From Dethiosulfatarculus sandiegensis (GTDB taxonomy: Bacteria; Desulfobacterota; Desulfarculia; Desulfarculales; Desulfarculaceae), in contig NZ_AZAC01000019.1 of NCBI RefSeq assembly GCF_000931935.2, forward strand, positions 1-64,000: a stretch of DNA of 64,000 nucleotides. Reading direction: 5' to 3'. Below the pieces are notes generated by a model that had not been told where the DNA came from, did no database searches, and saw only the letters and a program-made list of their open reading frames with translations. Position numbers and translations under genes: made by a program. Shown in pieces: positions 8,701-17,863 of the stretch (position 1 is its first letter; every line of letters begins with the position of its first letter).

Positions 8701-9675
8701 TTACCAAAGGCTGGAGTACTTATAGCAGCGAACCTGTCTGTCGCCCGCCTGGTAAAGCTCGGGTTGTTCAGTTCGGCAAATATCTTTGGCATCTGGGCAG
8801 CGGGGATGAAAGCTACAGCCCTTTGGCATATTAAAGGGGCTCGGCACCATTCCCTTGATAACGTTAAGCTCTTCCTTTACGTCATCCAAAACCGGTATAG
8901 AGGCCAAAAGGCCTTCGGTATAAGGATGCAAGGGGGAATCGAAAATAGAGTTGACGTCGGCGTATTCAACCACCCTGCCCGCATAGATAACCAATACCTT
9001 ATGCGCCATCTCGGCGATCACCCCCAAGTCATGGGTGATCATCATGATAGCGGTGTTGAACTTGCGTTGCAGCTCGTTCATCAGCTCCAGAATCTGAACC
9101 TGAATCGTCACATCAAGGGCGGTTGTGGGCTCATCGGCAATCAGTATCTCGGGATTGCAGGCGAGCGCCATGGCGATCATCACCCTCTGCCTCATACCGC
9201 CGGAGAGCTCATGAGGATAACATTTAAGCCTTTTTTCCGGCGAGGGGATCCCGGCCAAGGTAAGCATTTCTATACACTTGTCCCTGGTCTGGGCGGCATC
9301 CAGATCCTGGTGCAGCTTAATCACCTCGGAGATCTGGTTCCCCACGGTGTACAGGGGATTCAGCGAGGTCATGGGCTCCTGGAATATCATGGAGATCTCA
9401 TTGCCTCTGATAGACTGCATCTCCTTATCGGTTTTTTTCAGGAGATCGGAGCCCTTGTACATTATGGTTCCGGATTCCACCTTGGCCGGTGGTTGGGGCA
9501 GAAGCCCCAAAATAGCCAAAGAGGAAACGCTTTTCCCGCAACCGGATTCACCCACTATGCCTAAAGTCTCACCTCTGTTCAGTGTGAAATCCACACCGTT
9601 CACCGCAAAGGCCACACCGTCTTCGGTTCGGAAGGAGACTTTTAAATCTTTTACTTCAAGAATTGAATTGCCCAA
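8701..9675 (-). CDS. Peptide-type ABC transporter ATP-binding protein (DppD/OppD family)
   Basis: 324 residues. Walker A GESGCGKSVSS, signature LSGGMRQRVMIAMAL, Walker B ILIADEPTTALDVT and the C-terminal Cys motif in CSFHPRCPDAKDIC are all present. The start is a TTG at 9675 with AAGGAG nine bases upstream; no ATG fits better. Together with the following gene it forms the ATPase pair of a peptide/nickel/opine-type importer. The substrate cannot be read from the ATPases. Confidence 0.9.
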   Translation of the reverse strand: MGNSILEVKDLKVSFRTEDGVAFAVNGVDFTLNRGETLGIVGESGCGKSVSSLAILGLLPQPPAKVESGTIMYKGSDLLKKTDKEMQSIRGNEISMIFQEPMTSLNPLYTVGNQISEVIKLHQDLDAAQTRDKCIEMLTLAGIPSPEKRLKCYPHELSGGMRQRVMIAMALACNPEILIADEPTTALDVTIQVQILELMNELQRKFNTAIMMITHDLGVIAEMAHKVLVIYAGRVVEYADVNSIFDSPLHPYTEGLLASIPVLDDVKEELNVIKGMVPSPFNMPKGCSFHPRCPDAKDICRTEQPELYQAGDRQVRCYKYSSLW

Positions 9676-9732
9676 TCCTTCTCACTCCTTATTTACCCAA
9701 CAAAAAAAGCTCTCAAGGAATGGATACATTCA

Positions 9733-10575
9733 CTAAGCATTCTTGAGTTTGGGATCAAGATAGTCTCTCAGCCAGTCGCCAAAGAGGTTAACCCCCAAAA
9801 CAGCGATGGTAATGGCCAGTCCGGGTATAATGGCCAGCCAGGGAGAGGTGACAATATAAACCCTGCCCTCGGAAAGCATTCTTCCCCAGGTGGCCACATG
9901 AGCCGGGACCCCGAGCCCCAGGAAAGAGAGAGCCGCTTCCATCAGGATGATCCTTGCCATTTCAAGGGTGCCGATTACAATCGCCGGGCTGATCACGTTC
10001 GGCAGGATATGGCGGAACATGATCCTTATATCGCCCGCGCCCAATGAGCGGATGGCCTCAATGTATTCCATCTTCTTGACCGAGAGGATCTCTCCCCTGA
10101 CCAGACGGGCGTAGCGCACCCAACTTGAAATGGCTGCCACCACAATAATGTTGAAAAGGCCCGGTCCTAAAACCGCCACAATGAATATGGCCAGAAGAAT
10201 AAAGGGAAAGGCCAACTGAACATCGACAATTCGCATGATAATGTTGTCGACCTTCCCACCGTAAAAACCGCTTAAAGAGCCCAGGACAACCCCGATAAAA
10301 CCTCCGGCCATAGTGCCCAGGAAGCCCACCAAAAGGGAAACCCGGCTACCGTAGATAAGTCGGCTCAAGATATCCCGACCCATGTTGTCCGTGCCGAGAA
10401 TATGGTCCATGCTGCCCTTAAGCGTCCAGAAGGGGCCGATCAGGCGCTGGCTTATATCCTGATCATTGGGATTGTGAGGGGCTAAAATGCCTGCGGCCAG
10501 GGCAACCAGGAGCATAAGGCCGATGATTATCACCCCTATGAGCCCCCCCTTATTTCTTTTTAAATTATTCCACAT
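9733..10575 (-). CDS. Peptide-type ABC transporter permease (DppC/OppC family)
   Basis: 280 residues with about six membrane helices. It has the DppC layout: a short N-terminal segment with LAPHNPNDQDISQRL, then HILGTDNMGRDILSRLIYG, a DppC hallmark, and the EAA-type loop EAIRSLGAGDIRIMFRHILP that contacts the ATPases. It lies 13 bases after the DppB-like gene and pairs with it to form the membrane channel. Confidence 0.9.
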   Translation of the reverse strand: MWNNLKRNKGGLIGVIIIGLMLLVALAAGILAPHNPNDQDISQRLIGPFWTLKGSMDHILGTDNMGRDILSRLIYGSRVSLLVGFLGTMAGGFIGVVLGSLSGFYGGKVDNIIMRIVDVQLAFPFILLAIFIVAVLGPGLFNIIVVAAISSWVRYARLVRGEILSVKKMEYIEAIRSLGAGDIRIMFRHILPNVISPAIVIGTLEMARIILMEAALSFLGLGVPAHVATWGRMLSEGRVYIVTSPWLAIIPGLAITIAVLGVNLFGDWLRDYLDPKLKNA

Positions 10576-10588
10576 AGATACGTCTCAC

Positions 10589-11503
10589 TCAGTAGCTGAC
10601 TCTGGGGTCGATGATTGAATACAGGATGTCAACAATGAGGTTGATGAGCACAAAGCCCAGGGCCATGACTATCACCACGGCCTCCACCACCATAAAATCG
10701 CGGTTGTGGATGGATTCCACGGCCAGGCGGCCAATGCCCGGCCAGGCAAAGACCGTCTCAGTGATCACAGCGCCGCCCAAAAGGGCTGCCACCTGCAAAC
10801 CTAAAAGGGTCAGAACCGAGCTGATGGCGTTTTTAAATGCGTGTTTTATAACTACTACTTTCTGGCTGAGCCCCTTGGCCCGGGCCACCCGGATAAAGTC
10901 CTTGCCCATGATATCGATCATGCCGGATCGCAAAAGCCGGGTGATTGAAGCCGAGGTGAAGACACCAAGACAGAAAGCGGGCATGACAAGGTGCCAGAAG
11001 GTGCCTCTACCGGCAGTAGGAAGCCAGTGAAGCTCCACGGCAAAAAGCATAATCATCATAATGCCGAGCCAGAAAACCGGGATACACTGCCCCACAAGGG
11101 CGATTATCCTCACCAGCACGTCTGTTTTACTGTTCCTTTTGACCGCTGAGATAATGCCTGCCGGGATTCCCCAGATCAAGGCCATAAACAGGCTGGCCAA
11201 GGTCAGCTCCAAGGTGGCGGGCAGCCTTTCCAGGACCAGGTCCAGCGCCGGTTCATCATAATAATAGGAAGTTCCGAAATCCCCCACACACAGGCCTTTT
11301 AAAAAGCGTCCGTACTGTACAATTATCGGATCGTCAAATCCGTGGTCCGCTCGAAAGGCTGCTATATCATCCAGCGTGGCTGTGGGGGGAAGCATCAGCT
11401 CCACCGGATCGCCGGTGAGGTTCAGGACAAAGAACACCACCGCTGTGATCCCCAACAAAACTAACACAGCCTGCAGTAGCCTTTTTGTTATATAAGTTGC
11501 CAT
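10589..11503 (-). CDS. Peptide-type ABC transporter permease (DppB/OppB family)
   Basis: About 304 residues with six membrane helices. DppB-type landmarks: an N-terminal helix after YITKRLLQAVLVLLG, the GDFGTSYYY segment, the EAA loop VARAKGLSQKVVVIKHAFKN and the ending DILYSIIDPRVSY. Two ATGs stand in tandem (11506 and 11503). The second lies six bases after AAGG and is preferred. The intergenic hairpin at 11562-11612 separates it from the binding-protein gene and may lower permease expression relative to that gene. Confidence 0.9.
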   Translation of the reverse strand: MATYITKRLLQAVLVLLGITAVVFFVLNLTGDPVELMLPPTATLDDIAAFRADHGFDDPIIVQYGRFLKGLCVGDFGTSYYYDEPALDLVLERLPATLELTLASLFMALIWGIPAGIISAVKRNSKTDVLVRIIALVGQCIPVFWLGIMMIMLFAVELHWLPTAGRGTFWHLVMPAFCLGVFTSASITRLLRSGMIDIMGKDFIRVARAKGLSQKVVVIKHAFKNAISSVLTLLGLQVAALLGGAVITETVFAWPGIGRLAVESIHNRDFMVVEAVVIVMALGFVLINLIVDILYSIIDPRVSY

Positions 11504-11561
11504 CATCTACCTTATGCAAAGCGCATGCGTGAAAATACAAACCTGTTTGCGAGAGTTTTTT

Positions 11562-11612
11562 TGAGTCCCTCTTAAGCGGCCCATGGGTATAGGCCGCAAA
11601 AAGAGGGACTCA
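11562..11612. other. Intercistronic hairpin between binding-protein and permease genes
   Basis: Outer arms of 12 bases (11562-11573 and 11601-11612) and inner arms of six (11576-11581 and 11592-11597) form a long stem without a U run on the transcript side. Stem-loops at this place in SBP-permease operons usually protect the upstream message, so the binding protein is made in excess. That role is inferred from position. Confidence 0.6.
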
Positions 11613-11665
11613 TTGTCAGCATTAAGCGCCTTAAAGTCAAAATCCCCTGCTAAAAGAGAGGCTGA

Positions 11666-13204
11666 CTACTTTTCCAAAGAGGCTCCATAAAGGAGAATCA
11701 TCTCATCCAGCCTGGGGGACCAGTTCTTCAACTTCTTGTTGTAGGCATAGGTGTCGAACTGCTGATACAGGAAGATGGCCGGGGCCTCCTCCTTCAGCAT
11801 AGCCTGGACTTCTTCCCAAGCCTTTTCGGCCTTGGCGTCATCCAGGGTTGAACCCGCCTTCATGCGAAGATCGTCAAACTTTTTGTTGTAGAAGGTGCTG
11901 TAACGCTGTTTGGTGCCAAAGGCGATCCTGGTGATCAGGTCCGCGTCATTGTAGTGTCCACCGATACCTAAAAGGTAAAAGGGATTGTTTTTCTTGGTAA
12001 GCAGCTGAGTTCTGGCCACGGAGTTTTCCAGTTCGGCCACCTGGACGTTCACGCCCACCTTTTGCAGCTGACCGGCGATGGCATGGGCCACCTCGGTGTT
12101 GTTGATATAGGCACCCGGGGCCACGGAAAGCTTCAGCACCTGGTCGCCTTTGTAGCCAATCTCTTTCAAAAGGGCCTTGGCCTTTTCCGGGTTGTGCTTG
12201 TAGGGAGTCACATTGGGGCTGTAGCCAAAGAAGGCCGGGGCAATCAGGGTGGCCAGCCTGGTGGCGTTGCCGTGGAAGATGTGCTTGACAATCGCGGGCA
12301 CGTCCACGGCATAGTTCATCGCCTGGCGGAACTTCTTGTTGCTGGTGGGGTACTTGGGATGAATGGTATCCATACCGATAAAAATCACGCGGGTGGTGGG
12401 AGCGGTGACCACCTTGATATCCGGATTGGCCTTCAACCGTTCGATCTGGCTGGTGGGCACTGCGGAGATAACATCCACCTCACCGGCTTCCAGAGCCGCC
12501 ACCCTGGAAGAGTCTTCGGGGATAACCCGGTAGACCACCCTCTTGATGGCCGGAGCGCCCTCAAAATAACCGTCATAGGCATCCAGGATGATCTTGTTGC
12601 CCTTGAGCCACTTGATCAGCTTGTAGGGACCGGTTCCCACAGGGTGCTTGGTAAAGTAGGCATGACCCTTTTCAGTGATGTACTTAGGCGGCAGCATGGT
12701 GAAGTTGAAGCAGCGCAGGGGGAGGCCCGCAAAGGGATACTTGGTGATCAGACGCACGGTGTGGTCGTCGATGATCTGGATCTCTTTGAGGAAGTCAAAG
12801 TCCTTGGCCAGCCTGAACTTGTACTTGGGATCGTTCATCATCTCAAAGGAGAACTTCACGGTCTCAGCGTTGAAAGGCTCGCCGTTATGGAACTTGACGC
12901 CCTTTTTCAACTTGAATTCCCAGGTATTGTCGTCCACCTTGGTCATGGACTCGGCCAGGTCACAGACCACCTTGCCCTTGACGTCACGCTTCGTCAATCC
13001 ATTGAACATGTAGAACTTGATCATGGATGTGGTGGTGCCGAGCGCGTTGTAGGGATCCACCGAAGAGATGCCCCTGCCCTGGGCAAAGACTGCCTTGGTT
13101 TGATCTTTGTCCGACGCCATGGCATTTTGCGGTGCGGCCAGCACCAGGCAAAGTGCCAGGATCATCGAAGACAAGGTCAAAAAGTTAAATGCTTTTTTTG
13201 CCAT
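11666..13204 (-). CDS. Peptide/opine-type ABC transporter substrate-binding protein (SBP family 5)
   Basis: 512 residues. The signal peptide is KKAFNFLTLSSMILALCLVL, cut after NAMA. The family-5 core reads LAESMTKVDDNTWEFKLKKG and VKFHNGEPFNAETVKFSFE, with HPVGTGPYKLIKW later. GAAGG before 13204 fits better than the ATG at 13216. It is the periplasmic receptor of the transporter encoded downstream. Its direct neighbours upstream are two amide-bond hydrolases, which suggests N-acylated amino acids or short peptides as cargo (inference). Family 5 also binds nickel and opines, so the substrate is open. Confidence 0.9.
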   Translation of the reverse strand: MAKKAFNFLTLSSMILALCLVLAAPQNAMASDKDQTKAVFAQGRGISSVDPYNALGTTTSMIKFYMFNGLTKRDVKGKVVCDLAESMTKVDDNTWEFKLKKGVKFHNGEPFNAETVKFSFEMMNDPKYKFRLAKDFDFLKEIQIIDDHTVRLITKYPFAGLPLRCFNFTMLPPKYITEKGHAYFTKHPVGTGPYKLIKWLKGNKIILDAYDGYFEGAPAIKRVVYRVIPEDSSRVAALEAGEVDVISAVPTSQIERLKANPDIKVVTAPTTRVIFIGMDTIHPKYPTSNKKFRQAMNYAVDVPAIVKHIFHGNATRLATLIAPAFFGYSPNVTPYKHNPEKAKALLKEIGYKGDQVLKLSVAPGAYINNTEVAHAIAGQLQKVGVNVQVAELENSVARTQLLTKKNNPFYLLGIGGHYNDADLITRIAFGTKQRYSTFYNKKFDDLRMKAGSTLDDAKAEKAWEEVQAMLKEEAPAIFLYQQFDTYAYNKKLKNWSPRLDEMILLYGASLEK

Positions 13205-13224
13205 GATTACCTTCATCCTTGGGT

Positions 13225-14310
13225 TTAAGTTAAGCTCGAAAGCGAAGCCGCAAGCATGGACTCACACGGATTGGTCAGGGTGGTCCACACCTGTTCGTCC
13301 TCGGGCACTATGATGCTTGAGTAAATGGTTTTTGACGGAGCATCCGCGGTCCCGTGTCTGCAGATGCAATTAACCGGGCCATGCTTATGGTCCTGGGCAA
13401 GCAAAAGCATGTCCTGAAAGGCCAGCCTGCCCATACGGGGCCATACATATTCCGCAATACGTTCGTATCTGCGGTAGGTGGAGGGGTATTCCTCCTCGGT
13501 CTGGTTCAGATGGGTCAACTCTTCGGCCACATAATGGTTGGACCTGAAAAGCACACCTTCCACACAGTCTTCAACCACCATCCCGTCCCTGGTCAACTCA
13601 ACGGCAACAGCCTTGTTTTTGTCTGACAGGATAAGGTTCAAGCCGTTCATGCGGGGGACTTCCCGCAAGTAAGACAGCGCCTGATCCACTGTGGAGCACT
13701 TTTCCAAAACCAGGTGAGAATTCAAAAGCACATGGCAGGATCTGCTCTGGTCAAGCGTAATGGGAATCCTGCGCGACCAGACCCCTGTGGTGGCAAGGGC
13801 AAGCCCCTCGCTGTTCAGGCCGTTGCCCGGATAGGTGACAATCCCGGCGCCGTTAAGCTCTATGACCGATCTGTTGTCCCCATATTCCCTGGTTAAGATC
13901 ACATGCTCCAGGTTGAATCCCATGTCCCGGTTCTTCAGCAGATAACTTCTACCGTCGGCCGTGGCCCTGGGTCCGAAATAAACCATGGTGCATTCCTGGG
14001 GCAGCCAATTGAATACAAAGAAAAGCGGGATATTTATAAAAAGGATCTCCGCGAAATCAATCTCAGCCCCTGCGGCCAGGCCCTTGAGTTCCTCGACCAG
14101 TTCAGGCTCGGTCCTGGTCAGAAATTCAAAATTGGCCTTTAAGCGGCACCAGAATTCACTTCTGTCAAAAGAGCTTTTCTCCAGCACCTCTTCCATTAAT
14201 TTGATGTTTTGACGGATCAAGGGCCGGGCCAGGCGGCCGTGGGCCGCCCCCTGCTCAAAGGGAGAACCTTTGACAGTTATTTTTCGCGGTGTTTCAACTG
14301 GCTTAATCAT
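13225..14310 (-). CDS. C45-type peptidase / acyl-CoA:6-APA acyltransferase-like Ntn hydrolase
   Basis: 361 residues. The family is that of penicillin acyltransferase (AAT) and related Ntn amidohydrolases, which self-cleave before a nucleophilic Cys. The candidate nucleophile is the Cys in WLPQECTMVYFGPRAT, about residue 110, followed by the typical DGRSYLLKNRDM stretch. Other landmarks are GNGLNSEGLALATTG and FRSNHYV. There is no signal peptide, so it acts in the cytoplasm. It is 20 bases from the peptide-binding gene and 22 bases from the M20 gene. A role in removing or exchanging acyl groups on imported peptides or amino acids fits this context, but no substrate can be assigned. Confidence 0.75.
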   Translation of the reverse strand: MIKPVETPRKITVKGSPFEQGAAHGRLARPLIRQNIKLMEEVLEKSSFDRSEFWCRLKANFEFLTRTEPELVEELKGLAAGAEIDFAEILFINIPLFFVFNWLPQECTMVYFGPRATADGRSYLLKNRDMGFNLEHVILTREYGDNRSVIELNGAGIVTYPGNGLNSEGLALATTGVWSRRIPITLDQSRSCHVLLNSHLVLEKCSTVDQALSYLREVPRMNGLNLILSDKNKAVAVELTRDGMVVEDCVEGVLFRSNHYVAEELTHLNQTEEEYPSTYRRYERIAEYVWPRMGRLAFQDMLLLAQDHKHGPVNCICRHGTADAPSKTIYSSIIVPEDEQVWTTLTNPCESMLAASLSSLT

Positions 14311-14331
14311 CTAAGCACCCGGTGTTTCGCT

Positions 14332-15519
14332 CTATTTATTGTGGTCTAGGACAAACTGGGTAAACATCGCCGTGCCACTGGGCAGGACGTCTTCATCAAA
14401 AACGAATTCACTGCTGTGGAAAACCGGCCTGGGTTTACTCGGGTCATAGATGCCGATCCTGGCAAACACACCGGTGGGCACCTTCTCCAGGTAGCAGCCA
14501 AAGTCCTCGGAACCCATGGCCCGAGAGGCGATCTGCTCCACGTTTTCTTCTCCCAGGGCGTTTTTGGCAGACTGGGCCACCAGGTCCACCACCTCGGGGT
14601 CATTGGCCAGGGGGGGAACACCGTAGTCATAATCCAGCTCGGCCTCGCAGTTGTAACAGGCAGCCGCGCTTTTGATCACCTTGGCCATGCGGGCTTCCAT
14701 GAGGCCCCGCACATCCTTGTCCTGGCAGCGCACTGTGCCCGAGATCTCGACCTCTTTGGGAATCACGTTCTTGGCTGAGCCGCCGTTTATGGTGCAGACG
14801 CTCAAAACCACATTATCCAGGGCGTCCACCTGCCTGGTGACTATGCTCTGCAAAGCCATTACAGCATTGGAAGCGGCCAGCACAGAGTCGCAACCCAAGC
14901 GGTGAGGATAGGCGCCATGACCGCCCTGACCTACTATTCTGGCGGTAAAGGCATCGGCGCTGGCCATATAGGGGCCTTTCCACAAGGCCAACTTGCCGCA
15001 CTCGTGATAGGAATTTCCGTGCAGGCCTATGATGTAGTCGGGAACCGGGTCCTCTAAAACACCCTTTTCTATCATATGAGTAGAACCGCCAAAACCTTCT
15101 TCGCCCGGCTGGAAAATCAGCTTCACCAGGCCGGAGAAGCGGTCTTTCATGGAGACTAAGAGCTTGGCAGTCCCTAAAAGCATGGCAGTATGGCAATCAT
15201 GGCCACAGGCGTGCATCACGCCCGGAACCTTGGAAGCATCCGGTTGGCCGGTCTTTTCCTCAATGGGAAGGGCATCCATCTCCGCCCTTAAAGCGATTAC
15301 CTTGCCTTTTCCTTCCTTCTCTCCTCTTATCAGACCTAACGCACCGATCTCAGTATCAATATCGGCCAGCTCCACCCCCATTTCGCTCAGCTTGGATTTC
15401 ACAAAAGCGCAGGTTTCAAACTCCTGCATGCTCAGCTCGGGGTTTTGGTGGATATGGCGTTTTACCTCTACGATGTAATCCTTGATAGCCAAGGCTTTTT
15501 CAAATATCTCTGAAGCCAT
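14332..15519 (-). CDS. M20-family amidohydrolase (N-acyl-amino-acid / hippurate hydrolase type)
   Basis: 395 residues, the normal length. Zinc-binding motifs of the M20D group are intact: MHACGHDCHTAMLLG, the acidic pair in QPGEEGFGGSTHMIEKG, and the late His in VFHSSEFVF. The dimerisation (lid) domain lies at about 185-300. Such enzymes cut N-acyl or N-aroyl amino acids, or the side amide of small peptides. Being first in the gene row after the IclR regulator, and followed by an acyltransferase-like enzyme and a peptide importer, it probably frees amino acids from imported conjugates. Confidence 0.85.
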   Translation of the reverse strand: MASEIFEKALAIKDYIVEVKRHIHQNPELSMQEFETCAFVKSKLSEMGVELADIDTEIGALGLIRGEKEGKGKVIALRAEMDALPIEEKTGQPDASKVPGVMHACGHDCHTAMLLGTAKLLVSMKDRFSGLVKLIFQPGEEGFGGSTHMIEKGVLEDPVPDYIIGLHGNSYHECGKLALWKGPYMASADAFTARIVGQGGHGAYPHRLGCDSVLAASNAVMALQSIVTRQVDALDNVVLSVCTINGGSAKNVIPKEVEISGTVRCQDKDVRGLMEARMAKVIKSAAACYNCEAELDYDYGVPPLANDPEVVDLVAQSAKNALGEENVEQIASRAMGSEDFGCYLEKVPTGVFARIGIYDPSKPRPVFHSSEFVFDEDVLPSGTAMFTQFVLDHNK

Positions 15520-15849
15520 TTATCACAAACGCGTCTCTTGTGGTTTTTTGGGTTACCACTGTTTTATAGATGGTCATTAAAATTCGGAAAGCATAGCTCC
15601 GAGGCTTAAAATTTCAGCCTGTCAGTTTGGCAAAGTCCTTTCTATCAGGTTTATATTCAAGGGTGCCAGGGGCCTTGAATATCCCCAAACCCGACGATTA
15701 AAGGCGCCGCCTGAATGCCCTCCAAGCGCCCTTGCCGGGTTGCGGCTTTTGCCTGTTTTCTCACAGGCTGATTTTATAAAGCCTGCCGCATGTCACCACA
15801 CGACAGACATTTACAAAGAGCGTTAAATCCCGCTTGCTTTGAATCGTAT
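15520..15849. other. Intergenic region between IclR and M20 genes
   Basis: No gene is seen in these 330 bases. A small hairpin (GCCTG 15751-15755 with CAGGC 15764-15768) is followed by an AT-rich stretch on the plus side. Promoter elements for the minus-strand peptide operon should lie here, but I cannot name convincing boxes. Confidence 0.3.
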
Positions 15850-16644
15850 TTAGAAACCCAGCTTTTTGGCCATGGCCTTCCACTGACTGTTAATCAAATC
15901 CACGATCTCTTTTTGCCGCTTCTGACCCAGTCGGCTCCTGATCGCAGCTACCGTCACTGCGGCCAGAAGCTCTCCCTTGGCGTCGCTCAGCGGTACGGAG
16001 ACTGAAACCGCCCCGGGGTGGATCATACCGTCACAGACCCCATAGCCCCTTTTTCGGGTATCAATCAGAGTCTGGCGAATGTCTTCGGCAGTGGAGTTCA
16101 TATATTCGGGATATCTGACAACGTTATAGGCCAGAATTTTGTCAATATCGTCCTGGTCGATAGAGGCGATCAGAACCTGGCTGCCCGCACCGATGCCCAG
16201 AGGCATGACCGAACCGACATCAGTGAGCGTGGTCCTTATGGGAAAGCTGCCCTGGACCATATCAATACACTGAACGTCATAACCGGAACGGATCATCAAA
16301 GTGACCGTGTCCTCGGACACTTTGGCGATCTCCTCCAACAGGGGGCTCAATTTGTAGCGTAAGGTGAATTGCTGGGCGTTTTTACCTAACAGGTAGACTT
16401 CAAAACCCAAATTGTAGAGTTTGGTCACCGGATCTAAGGTAACGATCCCTTCCTCAACCAAACTTAAAAGAATTCTGTGGGCAGTGGTGATGTGAAGGCC
16501 CACATCCTCGGCCAGGGCGGTGAGGCGCGCGCCGGTTTGATTGCGTTTGGCCAAGGCCCGCAAAAGGGCAATGGTTCGGTGAACGCTCTGCGCACCTTTA
16601 ACCGGGGTGGAATTTGCCGCCGCTGGTTTTGAAGTCGTTTTCAT
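15850..16644 (-). CDS. IclR-family transcriptional regulator of the peptide/amidohydrolase operon
   Basis: 264 residues. The winged helix-turn-helix spans about 18-80 (QSVHRTIALLRALAKRNQTG, then LGLHITTAHRILLSLVEEGIV) and the effector-binding domain spans about 95-260. It lies upstream of, and co-directional with, the M20-C45-SBP-permease genes across a 330-base gap, so local control of that operon is likely. The effector is presumably a product of the M20 or C45 reaction (inference). Three similar 11-12 base boxes lie just upstream of its start. Confidence 0.85.
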   Translation of the reverse strand: MKTTSKPAAANSTPVKGAQSVHRTIALLRALAKRNQTGARLTALAEDVGLHITTAHRILLSLVEEGIVTLDPVTKLYNLGFEVYLLGKNAQQFTLRYKLSPLLEEIAKVSEDTVTLMIRSGYDVQCIDMVQGSFPIRTTLTDVGSVMPLGIGAGSQVLIASIDQDDIDKILAYNVVRYPEYMNSTAEDIRQTLIDTRKRGYGVCDGMIHPGAVSVSVPLSDAKGELLAAVTVAAIRSRLGQKRQKEIVDLINSQWKAMAKKLGF

Positions 16645-17863
16645 ATCAAAGACTCCCGAAGTATTAAACTTTTTTAATTCTTCCTCCCATGACTGTCAAG
16701 AAAAAAATATCATAATGTCCAATTCAATTATCACAATATGGTAAAAAACATCTAAAAAGGCAGGGTTTTTCGTAGGTTAAGAATTATCACAATTTACTAA
16801 ACAGCAGCTCTAAGTTTTTATCCTTATACAATTTTATTTTTAGTCCTACATATTATTCATATCATTAAATAATATAGCGAACCCTTCCCCGTACACCCAA
16901 GGACAGCCAAACGCCTTTAGTGGGCCTTTCTCAAAGCCGCCTCACTTGGAGCACTAAACAACCGCAAACGGATATGAAGAAAGCTAGCGCGGCTTGTGTC
17001 TATCTATATTTCATAAATGAACAGAATATGCGTGGTTCTTAGGACACCTGGTGATACTGAGCCCCAAAACACCATAAGCAGTCATACTCAGGCTAAGAAC
17101 CATAAAAAGGATATTAGCGCCCAACAAACCAATTCACCCGGCCAAGCCTGAATAACAAAAAAATTTTTGGTTTCAACAGTTATGTTGACAAGATTTTTCG
17201 TGGATTCACATTATAAAATGCCGAAAATGATAAAATGTATCTATGGCAGACTTATGGAATCAAAACGAGTTGAAAGAAATTTATATGATCAAGGACCGGC
17301 AAAAGGCAAGTTTCCACTGATCTGTTCAATGCAGTTTCTTTAAGACCAAAACGGCCATTGAAGATTTACAAATCACCCTTACTACTTTCCGGGAAATGAG
17401 CCTCGTCCAAAAACAATCAGGCCGGCGATTTTTTTTAAACATCATCTACTAAATGAAAATCCGAGAGAAACTGTCCCAAGCCGATAGGCCGGATCCGTCT
17501 CCCTGCCCTGACCACCCCTCTACCAGCTTTATCAGGCCGGATTCACTTTTCCTATATCGGCAATTATGATTTATCCGTATAATATAATAGCAATTCAGAT
17601 ATTTTTCTCACCATCCTTAACAAACACTTAACTTCGTTGCAACATATAAGCAATCGCATTGTTTTAGAATATGTTTAGTTTTAGTTAAAATTATTACAAT
17701 ATAGCTACAGAACAAACATTTTTTAGGTTTAGCACTTGCGAGTTATATTCAATTCCATTATGGTCAGGATTTTGGTTGAGCTAAAAAGAAAAACATATTT
17801 CCCAATGGAAATAACTAGTCTGCATCCTTTTTTCATAGTTATTAGTAAAGATAGTTGTAACAC
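16645..17863. promoter_or_regulatory. Long AT-rich gene-free region with repeated IclR-upstream boxes
   Basis: About 1.2 kb without a convincing gene. AATTATCACAAT occurs twice (16726-16737 and 16782-16793, 56 bases apart) and a variant AATATCATAAT lies at 16707-16717, all upstream of the minus-strand IclR gene. They are candidate operator boxes. A 41-codon reading frame at 17218-17343 has no ribosome site or recognisable similarity. Base composition is clearly more AT-rich than the flanking transporter genes. Confidence 0.35.

Noticed and set aside
12062..13228. 388-codon plus-strand frame opposite the family-5 binding protein
   Set aside because: Shadow of a GC-rich gene. Composition is unlike a real protein and it has no motif, while the minus-strand frame has a signal peptide and clear family motifs.
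17218..17343. 41-codon plus-strand frame in the AT-rich gap
   Set aside because: No ribosome site, no similarity I recognise, and alternative frames of similar length overlap it.
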